The notes under the pieces are model-generated. The model had not been told where the DNA came from. It ran no database searches and saw nothing but the letters and a program-made list of their open reading frames with translations. Below, in pieces: positions 1 through 5,533 of a stretch of DNA of 18,444 nt. This DNA comes from an uncultured bacterium (GTDB lineage: Bacteria > Patescibacteriota > Dojkabacteria > SC72), in contig CALDJM010000002.1 in NCBI GenBank assembly GCA_937899155.1, forward strand, positions 1 through 18,444, given 5' to 3'. A program made the position numbers and the translations under genes. Numbering within the stretch: position 1 is the first letter of the stretch; each line of letters opens with the position of its first letter.

Positions 1-198
1 TCCTCTACCAGAGATAAAGTTATCAAGTCCATATTTCTCTACCAATCCTTTACTCTTCAAATCTTCTACCCTCTTCTCCGATTTCTCCCACTCACTCCAA
101 TCATTATGATTACCACCCTCTACCTGATGACTAGCTGTAGCTGCACCCCAGTAAAAACCTTTTGGAAATATACAACCCGAAGACTTATCTCTTTCCAT
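1..198 (-). CDS. Glycosyl hydrolase family 1 (beta-glucosidase-like), N-terminal fragment
   Basis: The 66 codons visible here begin at an ATG (196-198) and run off the left edge with no stop. Residues 11-30 contain the typical GH1 opening, FPKGFYWGAATASHQVEGG, followed by a Trp-containing stretch (DWSEWEK). In GH1 enzymes this first beta-strand carries the glutamine that binds the non-reducing sugar, here Q25 of SHQVEG. The two catalytic glutamates lie further downstream and are outside the window. The family hydrolyses beta-glucosides and beta-galactosides, usually in the cytoplasm. The gene starts 25 bp after tRNA-Ala(GGC) on the same strand. I see no Shine-Dalgarno or separate promoter in that gap, so it may be read through from the tRNA promoter. 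Family assignment is firm; substrate cannot be judged. Confidence 0.8.
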   Translation of the reverse strand, partial: MERDKSSGCIFPKGFYWGAATASHQVEGGNHNDWSEWEKSEKRVEDLKSKGLVEKYGLDNFISGRG

Positions 199-222
199 CA
201 ACGACAAAGTTAAAGTCAAACA

Positions 223-296
223 TGGACCTGAGGGGATTCGAACCCCTCACCCCTTCGCTGCCAGCGAAGTGCTCTAGCCAAATGAGCTACAGGCCC
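223..296 (-). tRNA. tRNA-Ala (anticodon GGC)
   Basis: The minus strand folds into a complete 74-nt cloverleaf: acceptor GGGCCTG/CAGGTCC, D stem GCTC/GAGC, anticodon stem CTTCG/CGAAG with loop CTGGCAG, and T stem AGGGG/CCCCT with loop TTCGAAT. The anticodon GGC reads GCC/GCU alanine codons. The acceptor has a G3-U70 wobble, the known identity element for alanyl-tRNA synthetase, and the discriminator is A. The 3' CCA is not encoded (TGT follows), so it must be added by CCA-adding enzyme. A TGG-TATAAT extended -10 lies 7 nt upstream. Confidence 0.97.
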
Positions 297-303
297 ACCA
301 CCC

Positions 304-312
304 ATTATACCA
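304..312 (-). promoter_or_regulatory. Extended -10 promoter of tRNA-Ala(GGC)
   Basis: The minus strand reads TGG-TATAAT, a consensus -10 with the TGN extension, 7 nt before the tRNA 5' end, so the 5' leader would be only about one to three nucleotides. The -35 position (about 327-332) reads GGGTCA and falls inside the end repeat of the neighbouring transposase element, so the original -35 may have been replaced by the insertion. Confidence 0.7.
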
Positions 313-364
313 CTTTAAACAAGATCTGACCCCAATCGCAGTTAATCTAGATTTAATAATCATC

Positions 365-373
365 TGCTATCAT
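365..373 (+). promoter_or_regulatory. Extended -10 promoter of the transposase
   Basis: TGC-TATCAT lies 6 nt before the ATG at 380. A start site 6-7 nt after the -10 would coincide with the ATG, predicting a leaderless mRNA. No convincing -35 or Shine-Dalgarno is present. Confidence 0.45.
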
Positions 374-379
374 CTTAAT

Positions 380-811
380 ATGGCAAGAGAACAAAGAGAT
401 TTTAAACCTGATTTTTTCTATCATGTATATAATCGCGGTAACAACAAAGATGCTGTTTTGAAATATGCCGAAGATAAACAATTTTTTATCACATTGCTAT
501 ACAGAAATATATACAAAACAGATCTACATCTCTACTCATATTGCATTATGGACAATCATTTCCACCTAATAATTAAAACAGGAAGAAAACCAACAATACT
601 TTCCAAGTTTATGCAAAGGGTAACAATAGCTTATGCCATATGGATAAATAAGAGACACAAAAGAGTTGGACATCTCTTCCAAGGCCAATTTAATGCGAAA
701 ATCCTAAGATACAAAAAAGATATCAAAAAAGTAGAACAGTACATCCGTAAGAATCCTGTTGAGAAGGGATTAGTTAGGAGACCGCAGGATTATCCATGGA
801 GCAAATTTTAG
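380..811 (+). CDS. REP-associated tyrosine transposase (Y1/HUH family)
   Basis: This 143-residue protein has the layout of Y1_Tnp (IS200-like/RAYT) transposases. It has an N-terminal YHVYNRGNN motif (residues 14-22), the HUH metal-binding motif HFH (60-62) within MDNHFHLII, a helix containing the GHLFQGQF signature (97-104), and the candidate nucleophile Y121 in YIRKNPVEKGLV. The C-terminal YPWSKF matches the usual YPWSS ending. Such enzymes cut single-stranded DNA at hairpin-marked sites through a covalent phosphotyrosine. The length is normal for a RAYT and all key residues are present, so it is probably functional. The start is the only ATG near the N-terminal motif. Flanking 10-bp inverted repeats support it being the sole gene of a small element. 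Confidence 0.9.
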   Translation: MAREQRDFKPDFFYHVYNRGNNKDAVLKYAEDKQFFITLLYRNIYKTDLHLYSYCIMDNHFHLIIKTGRKPTILSKFMQRVTIAYAIWINKRHKRVGHLFQGQFNAKILRYKKDIKKVEQYIRKNPVEKGLVRRPQDYPWSKF

Positions 812-830
812 GGTCAGATCAGGGTCAGAT
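811..830. repeat. Tandem GGGTCAGAT end repeat
   Basis: Two copies of GGGTCAGAT lie at 811-819 and 822-830. The first extends to the 10-bp perfect inverse (GGGTCAGATC) of the motif at 323-332. They mark the downstream end of the transposase element. Confidence 0.7.
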
Positions 831-838
831 ATTATGTT

Positions 839-914
839 TGGTGGACTCAATCGGAATCGAACCGATGACCTGCATAATGCGAATATGCCGTTCTACCAAC
901 TGAACTATGAGCCC
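839..914 (-). tRNA. tRNA-Ala (anticodon CGC), CCA encoded
   Basis: The minus strand forms a full cloverleaf: acceptor GGGCTCA/TGAGTCC, D stem GTTC/GAAC, anticodon stem GCATA/TATGC with loop TTCGCAT, and T stem ATCGG/CCGAT with loop TTCGATT. The anticodon CGC reads the alanine codon GCG. The G3-U70 pair and A73 discriminator support alanine identity. Unlike the neighbouring tRNA-Ala(GGC), the 3' CCA is encoded (839-841). It begins one base after the stop codon of the M23 peptidase gene and is probably released from that gene's transcript by RNase P. Confidence 0.96.
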
Positions 915-915
915 T

Positions 916-2247
916 TTAATGCATATACGGTGCTGGATTTATCCTACCACCCAAATCAGCACCTCTTCTCAATTCAAAGTGCACATGAACACCGAAAGCA
1001 ACACCTGTAGCACCAATCTGACCTAATGCCTGACCCTGCCCAACAGGAGTGCCTGCTCCAACATAAAGCTTCGCCATATGGGCATAAAGAGTTGTATATC
1101 CATTTCCATGATCTACATGCACATAGTAACCAAAACCTGAATACCTACCACTACCCCAACCAGCACTAATTACAGTACCTGGGGCTGCTGCAACAACACT
1201 TGGCTGCCCACCCGTTGGATATATATCAATACCGTAGTGACCAGGGAAAAACCCTCTGGAAATCCTACTAGGACCACCAACTGGCCAACCTAAGAATTTC
1301 CCAACAGAAGGATCTACAGGTACAGATGTATATCCAATACTACTCTGTGTCCTATTTAACGACACAGGAGCTGCTGCAATAACAGGTTTAAGAGGCTCAG
1401 GGATTGAACCGCTAGGAATAAATAACTCTGTATCAACAGCCAAAGTAAACGGACTTTCCAACCAGTTATGATCAACTATATCTGCTGGATCAGCAGAGTA
1501 CTTCTTAGCCAACTTCTCCACAGTATCACCCTTTTTCACCGTAACAACAACACCATCTCTAGGAGGAATCACCAATGTCTGTCCTAACTTCAAAGCATTT
1601 GCATTCCTCATCTCGTTTGCCCAAAGGATTGTTTTCACACTAATATTGTACATCTGAGCAATATTAGCTACCGTATCACCTCTTTTAACAACATACTCCT
1701 CTGAATATCTCCTAGGCCTATCCTTAGGAATCACAGTATTAACTGTCGAGTTCATAACTAAAAGATCTGTTTGTGCAACACCAATACTCTCTAATTGGTC
1801 ATCAGCAGAAGCCTTCACAACAGGCTTTCTGTATAGATATGTAATACTCACAATAAATATCACACCAACAAAAAGAACTTTCAATGCAGAAGAAAGAAAA
1901 CTTCCTCTACCCCAAAACATTTTAGTAGCCCATGTATTCTTCTTTACATTAAAAGATTCAAACAAAATATCAAAAAGAACCGATACCAAAACAAAAAACA
2001 CCTTAACCCTGTTGAAAATATACTCCCCTAAAGACAATACAAACTCAACAATATTGTTTTTAGTTTGCTGCTTAGCATAGAAATCTACAAATTTCTTTTT
2101 GAAATTTCTTAAAAACCTATTACCTTCAATCTCATCATCAACAAAAAGATAGTTATTTGATGACGAATCTGCCATTTCAATATTTCGAAAACTCAATGGC
2201 TTAATTGTTCTACTTGGATTGTTTGGAAGATCCTCTGTATCCTTCAT
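916..2247 (-). CDS. Membrane-anchored LysM/M23 peptidoglycan endopeptidase
   Basis: This 443-residue protein combines a membrane anchor with cell-wall domains. The N-terminal 110 residues are polar to mildly hydrophobic (a possible first membrane segment near 82-96). A clear transmembrane helix lies at about 117-138. Two LysM domains follow at about 184-228 and 233-277, each with a KRGDTV or KKGDTV start; LysM binds glycan chains. A C-terminal M23 domain spans about 330-443. Its zinc ligands and catalytic residues are visible: H337 and D341 (HYGID), H390 (YAHM) and H421/H423 (HVHFE). The enzyme should cut peptide cross-bridges of peptidoglycan outside the membrane during growth or division. 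The ATG lacks a Shine-Dalgarno. A TGA-TATAAT promoter lies just after the rho stop, and tRNA-Ala(CGC) follows after one base. Confidence 0.92.
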   Translation of the reverse strand: MKDTEDLPNNPSRTIKPLSFRNIEMADSSSNNYLFVDDEIEGNRFLRNFKKKFVDFYAKQQTKNNIVEFVLSLGEYIFNRVKVFFVLVSVLFDILFESFNVKKNTWATKMFWGRGSFLSSALKVLFVGVIFIVSITYLYRKPVVKASADDQLESIGVAQTDLLVMNSTVNTVIPKDRPRRYSEEYVVKRGDTVANIAQMYNISVKTILWANEMRNANALKLGQTLVIPPRDGVVVTVKKGDTVEKLAKKYSADPADIVDHNWLESPFTLAVDTELFIPSGSIPEPLKPVIAAAPVSLNRTQSSIGYTSVPVDPSVGKFLGWPVGGPSRISRGFFPGHYGIDIYPTGGQPSVVAAAPGTVISAGWGSGRYSGFGYYVHVDHGNGYTTLYAHMAKLYVGAGTPVGQGQALGQIGATGVAFGVHVHFELRRGADLGGRINPAPYMH

Positions 2248-2254
2248 GTATTTA

Positions 2255-2283
2255 ACAACTAAAAGTTGTATTACATTATATCA
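2255..2283 (-). promoter_or_regulatory. Promoter and leader hairpin of the M23 peptidase gene
   Basis: The minus strand has TGA-TATAAT (2275-2283), an extended -10, starting 4 nt beyond the rho stop codon. The predicted start is near 2268. The short leader contains a 6-bp hairpin (ACAACT, loop TTT, AGTTGT; 2255-2269). A hairpin at the 5' end may stabilise the mRNA, though this is only an inference. Confidence 0.55.
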
Positions 2284-2286
2284 CAA

Positions 2287-3552
2287 CTAGGCTTCATGCA
2301 ATGTTGCTAAGAATTCTTCGTTATCTTTAGTTTTTCTTAACCTATCAATCAAAACTTCTGTTGGATTTTCATTACTATCAAGAACTTCCAACATCCTTCT
2401 AATCCTCCATGACTGGTTAAGAACATCTTTCCCTAAAAGTAATTCTTCATTTCTCGTACCAGAGTTAATGACATCTATTGAAGGATATACTCTTTTGTTT
2501 GCAAGACTCCTATCAAGATGAAGTTCCATATTTCCAGTTCCTTTAAACTCCTCATACACCAAATCGTCCATTCTACTACCAGTTTCAACAAGTGCTGTCG
2601 CTATAATTGTGAGACTGCCATTTTCTTCAAAATTCCTTGCCGCACCAAAGAATCTCTTTGGAGGGTATAGTGCAACAGGGTCAAAACCACCTGAAAGTGT
2701 CTTACCTGAGGTTGGCATAGTAATATTGTATGCCCTTGCCAATCTTGTAATACTATCCATCAAGATAATGACATCCTCTCCCCATTCAACCATCCTCATA
2801 GCTTTCTGAAGAGCCATTTCTGCAACACTACAGTTGTGCTGTGGTAACTCATCAAAGTTTGAAGCATACACCTCTCCTTTTACAAACCTTCTCATATCTG
2901 TGACTTCTTCAGGTCTCTCACCAACGAGAACCACTATCAACTTTGCTTCTGGATGATTTTTTGCAATACCATTTGCAACATCCTTCAAAAGCCATGTCTT
3001 TCCAGCCTTAGGCGGAGAGACAACCATAGATCTTTGACCAAAACCAATTGGAGATAGCAAATCAATCATTCTTGTTGCAATCACATCTTGCTCTGTCTCC
3101 AACTTTATCTGCTTGTTTGGGAAAATAGGTGTTAGCTTTCGGAAATTTGGTCTTTTTGCAGCCTCTGCAGCAGGCTTCCCATATACTGTATCAACTCTAA
3201 GAAGACTCAAATACTTCTCCTTGTCCTTGGGCAACCTTGCAGGACCTGAGACCTCATCTCCTGTTCTAAGACTAAATTTCTGAATCTGTGAACCCGAAAT
3301 ATATACATCATTATCTCCTGGTAACAAACCCTCTGTTCTCAACACTCCATGAGAACCATCTTTCATTACCTCCAAAATACCACTAACCTCTACAAAACCT
3401 TCACTATCCGACTCTTTTTTAAGAATCGCAATCGTTAGGTCCCTCTTAGAGAGTTCCATAAAATTTTGTAATTTGAGCTCTTTTGCTTCAGCTCTGACTT
3501 CGGCCAATGTCATGGCTTCGTAGTCTTTAAGTGTTTTGATTTTTTTAACCAT
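2287..3552 (-). CDS. rho: Transcription termination factor Rho
   Basis: Rho is a hexameric RNA-dependent ATPase that releases RNA from transcribing polymerase. The 421-residue protein has the normal layout. The N-terminal helical Rho_N region (about 1-45) includes MTLAEVRAEAKELKL. A cold-shock-like RNA-binding fold follows at about 50-122 (SGILEVMKDGSHGVLR). The RecA-like core has Walker A SPPKAGKT (179-186), Walker B VIILMD (261-266), and the SGGFDPVALYPPKRFFGAARN segment of the Rho motor. I chose the ATG at 3550-3552. An in-frame TTG at 3586-3588 would add 12 residues but has no ribosome site, whereas AGGA stands just before this ATG (close spacing). A near-consensus promoter lies about 50 nt upstream, so rho is transcribed separately from the RNA gene above it. 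Confidence 0.97.
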   Translation of the reverse strand: MVKKIKTLKDYEAMTLAEVRAEAKELKLQNFMELSKRDLTIAILKKESDSEGFVEVSGILEVMKDGSHGVLRTEGLLPGDNDVYISGSQIQKFSLRTGDEVSGPARLPKDKEKYLSLLRVDTVYGKPAAEAAKRPNFRKLTPIFPNKQIKLETEQDVIATRMIDLLSPIGFGQRSMVVSPPKAGKTWLLKDVANGIAKNHPEAKLIVVLVGERPEEVTDMRRFVKGEVYASNFDELPQHNCSVAEMALQKAMRMVEWGEDVIILMDSITRLARAYNITMPTSGKTLSGGFDPVALYPPKRFFGAARNFEENGSLTIIATALVETGSRMDDLVYEEFKGTGNMELHLDRSLANKRVYPSIDVINSGTRNEELLLGKDVLNQSWRIRRMLEVLDSNENPTEVLIDRLRKTKDNEEFLATLHEA

Positions 3553-3569
3553 TTTCCTAAAGTGGGAAT

Positions 3570-3596
3570 TTAAATTGATATGAGGCAATTTGCCAT
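3570..3596 (-). other. Possible 8-codon upstream ORF in the rho leader
   Basis: The predicted rho mRNA starts near 3603. Seven nucleotides in, an ATG opens a short reading frame (MANCLISI, stop TAA at 3570-3572) that ends 17 nt before the rho ATG. Its early position resembles the leaderless or near-leaderless starts elsewhere in the window. It could be a leader peptide or chance. Confidence 0.25.
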
Positions 3597-3609
3597 ATCT
3601 GATTATTGA

Positions 3610-3638
3610 AGTATATTGAAAACCATTCCGGTTGTCAA
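3610..3638 (-). promoter_or_regulatory. Sigma70 promoter of rho
   Basis: The minus strand reads TTGACA (3633-3638), a 17-nt spacer, then TATACT (3610-3615). This is a perfect -35 with a one-mismatch -10 at optimal spacing. It lies just after the terminator hairpin of the upstream RNA gene, giving rho its own transcript with a leader of about 50 nt. Confidence 0.8.
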
Positions 3639-3656
3639 TTCTCAGAAAATCATTAT

Positions 3657-3696
3657 GAAAAACAAAGAAGGGATCGGTACTGCCCCAACCGACCCC
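3657..3696 (-). terminator. Intrinsic terminator of the rho-radA intergenic RNA
   Basis: On the minus strand GGGGTCGGT (3688-3696) pairs with ACCGATCCC (3670-3678) around a 9-nt loop. The nine pairs include one G-U. The U-rich tail TTCTTTGTTTTTC follows. On the plus strand the same position would be a C-A mismatch and no T-tract follows, so the terminator acts on minus-strand transcription. Confidence 0.75.
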
Positions 3697-3891
3697 GGTT
3701 CCTACTCCTTATTTAGGAATAGTTTCGAAGAACATACTGAATGTTTCCCTTCTTCTTATATTGATCTGATATAACAAATCAAAAGAAGAAAAAGGCAATG
3801 TATCTTAAGCTTTTCCTATTGCCCAGTTGTGCTTGTGACACCCCAGACAAAGGGAAAAACCTAAGATATCCACATCAATATTAAGAACTGT
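3657..3891 (-). ncRNA. Unidentified structured RNA, about 235 nt
   Basis: This stretch has no credible protein gene but has all the parts of an RNA gene: a perfect promoter ending at 3898, a predicted start near 3891, and an intrinsic terminator at 3670-3696. Between them are a 16-bp stem (3853-3868 with 3801-3816) capped by a second hairpin, an 11-bp stem (3783-3793 with 3747-3757) continuing into a 5-bp inner stem (3778-3782 with 3761-3765), and a 7-bp stem (3703-3709 with 3715-3721). In all of these and in the terminator, the imperfect positions are G-U on the minus strand but C-A on the plus strand, which fixes the strand. I looked for hallmarks of 6S RNA, SRP RNA, RNase P RNA and tmRNA and did not find them. 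An alternative pairing (GGCAAT with ATTGCC) could compete with the first stem. Function unknown. Confidence 0.6.
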
Positions 3892-3897
3892 AACAAT

Positions 3898-3926
3898 ATT
3901 ATACCTCTTACAGAAATATCTGTCAA
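3898..3926 (-). promoter_or_regulatory. Perfect consensus sigma70 promoter of the structured RNA
   Basis: The minus strand reads TTGACA (3921-3926), exactly 17 nt, then TATAAT (3898-3903). Both hexamers match the consensus fully. It is the strongest promoter in the window and points to an abundant transcript beginning near 3891. Confidence 0.85.
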
Positions 3927-3974
3927 CCCTATATACTTAATCCACACCAAAGAATTTCCAAACTTACCTTTGCA

Positions 3975-3990
3975 CTGCAAGTACTTGCAG
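3975..3990. repeat. 16-bp perfect palindrome upstream of the RNA promoter
   Basis: CTGCAAGTACTTGCAG is its own reverse complement. Its near edge is about 50 bp upstream of the -35 of the structured-RNA promoter and about 145 bp past the radA stop. It could be a dimeric regulator site. The rest of 3927-4133 is otherwise featureless apart from short AT-rich inverted repeats. Confidence 0.5.
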
Positions 3991-4133
3991 ACCTCTCCGT
4001 TTGTCTCTGTTACGAGAGAGCTCCACATGCAACCATTGTTATGTATTCTGTGGTTAGTTTTCAACAAACAAACCAAAGAGGCCTCTGATACAACCTTTCC
4101 AAAAATCACACAACTACAGAAAATAAATATCTA

Positions 4134-5480
4134 CTATATACTACTAACCTTGTAAACTTTCTTAACATTAATCTTTTTAACAGCACCTACCTTCATTCTC
4201 CCAACAACCAAATCAGTATACCCACTTCTCTCAGCTTCTTTTGTAATAGAATCAACACCCCAAGTACCCCTAACCTCACCAGTCAAACCAACCTCACCAA
4301 AATATATTACCGACTTAGACAGTGGCTTATCCATAACAGAAGACTTAATCGCAGCACAAACGGCAAGATCTATAGCTGGGTCAGAAACAGTTAACCCTCC
4401 TACGACATTTACAAAAACATCTTTATTTCCTAAAAAGACCTTTCCTTTTCTAGACATCACAGCACACAACATATCCAACCTTGGCTTCTTGATTCCATTT
4501 GCAACCCGTCTCAATGGGCCACCTTCACTCTCTCTTTCTACCACCAAAGCCTGCACCTCAACAAAAACAACTCTCGAACCCTGTATAACTGCACCTATAG
4601 CACTACCCGACTCTTCCTGTGTAGACTCCAAAAACAACAAAGATGGGTTTCCAACCTCAATAAGACCATTCCCCCTCATTTCAAATACACCAATTTCATT
4701 GGTCGACCCAAACCTATTCTTCATACTCCTTACTATACGATATTGGTTATATTGATCCCCTTCCATATATAAAACACAATCCACTATATGCTCCAAGACT
4801 TTTGGTCCTGCAATATCCCCACCCTTGTTAATCTGACCAACAATAAAGACAGGGATTCCTGTTTTCTTAGCAACCCTAGTCAGCAATGCACCAGAAAGCC
4901 TAACCTGAGAAATACTTCCAGGATAACCTTTCGACTGTAAAGAGTGCATGCTCTGAATAGAATCAACTACTACAAGACTAAAATTCTCCTCCTCAATCAA
5001 TGCCACTACATTTTCAACAACAGTATCCTCCGTAACTACAAAATTCTCAATATTTTTAACATTCCCCTCAGAAACCCTCTCCAACCTCTCATTTAACTGA
5101 GCGGGTGATTCCTCTCCACATACATATAAAATCTTTCCCTTCTTGGAAAAATTCAAAACTATCTGCATCAACATAGTGGATTTACCAACACCAGGCTCAC
5201 CACTTAACAAAACAACTTCACCTTCAACTAAGCCCTTTCCTAATACCCTGTCAAATTCCCCATACCCTGTACTCATTCTTTCTTTTGACACCACACTTTT
5301 TCTCTTCCCTGAAAAATCGGATATTGGTTTAAACATAGATGCCTTCGCACTTTTTTCCCCACCACTATTTGTAGTTACAACCTCCTCTGTTTCTTCCAAT
5401 GTGCCCCATTCACCACAAAAAGAACACTTCCCTGACCATTTAAGGAATTCCGCACTACAAGAAGAACAAATATATTTCAT
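4134..5480 (-). CDS. radA: DNA repair protein RadA
   Basis: RadA is a RecA-like ATPase that drives branch migration during recombinational repair. The 448-residue protein is of normal length. It has an N-terminal C4 zinc finger (C5, C8, C19, C22), the ATPase core with Walker A GEPGVGKST (94-102) and Walker B VVVDSIQ (about 170-176), and the RadA-specific KNRFG motif (254-258). A C-terminal Lon-like domain extends from about 290. The start ATG is preceded at 6 nt by TGA-TATACT, an extended -10, with no Shine-Dalgarno, predicting a leaderless mRNA separate from clpC, which ends 53 bp upstream. All catalytic motifs are intact. Confidence 0.97.
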   Translation of the reverse strand: MKYICSSCSAEFLKWSGKCSFCGEWGTLEETEEVVTTNSGGEKSAKASMFKPISDFSGKRKSVVSKERMSTGYGEFDRVLGKGLVEGEVVLLSGEPGVGKSTMLMQIVLNFSKKGKILYVCGEESPAQLNERLERVSEGNVKNIENFVVTEDTVVENVVALIEEENFSLVVVDSIQSMHSLQSKGYPGSISQVRLSGALLTRVAKKTGIPVFIVGQINKGGDIAGPKVLEHIVDCVLYMEGDQYNQYRIVRSMKNRFGSTNEIGVFEMRGNGLIEVGNPSLLFLESTQEESGSAIGAVIQGSRVVFVEVQALVVERESEGGPLRRVANGIKKPRLDMLCAVMSRKGKVFLGNKDVFVNVVGGLTVSDPAIDLAVCAAIKSSVMDKPLSKSVIYFGEVGLTGEVRGTWGVDSITKEAERSGYTDLVVGRMKVGAVKKINVKKVYKVSSI

Positions 5481-5486
5481 AGAAAG

Positions 5487-5495
5487 AGTATATCA
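5487..5495 (-). promoter_or_regulatory. Extended -10 promoter of radA
   Basis: TGA-TATACT on the minus strand ends 6 nt before the radA ATG, so the expected start site is the ATG itself. No recognisable -35. Confidence 0.55.
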
Positions 5496-5533
5496 CAAAG
5501 TAACTACTCAAATGGGTGATAATATGGGCCTTA

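Larger units (their letters stand above)
323..830. mobile_element. REP-associated (RAYT-type) transposase element with inverted ends
   Basis: A single transposase gene is bracketed by a perfect 10-bp inverted repeat: GATCTGACCC at 323-332 and GGGTCAGATC at 811-820. The right end has a second copy of GGGTCAGAT at 822-830, giving an 11-bp tandem period. The element sits between two tRNA-Ala genes. The stop codon of the transposase (TAG, 809-811) shares its G with the right repeat. Single-strand Y1 transposases recognise short hairpin or palindromic ends rather than long terminal repeats, so these motifs are plausible recognition sites. Exact boundaries are inferred; no target duplication is expected for this class. 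Confidence 0.6.

Noticed and set aside
3657..3891. Identification of the structured RNA as 6S, SRP, RNase P or tmRNA
   Set aside because: It forms a row of separate hairpins rather than one long bulged hairpin (6S), lacks the GGAAG tetraloop region of SRP RNA, lacks RNase P core motifs, and has no tRNA-like T-arm (GGTTCGAATCC) for tmRNA.
3861..4109. 82-codon minus-strand frame and an overlapping plus-strand frame between rho and radA
   Set aside because: No recognisable domain, and the minus frame runs through the perfect promoter of the structured RNA; the region is better explained as RNA gene plus regulatory DNA.
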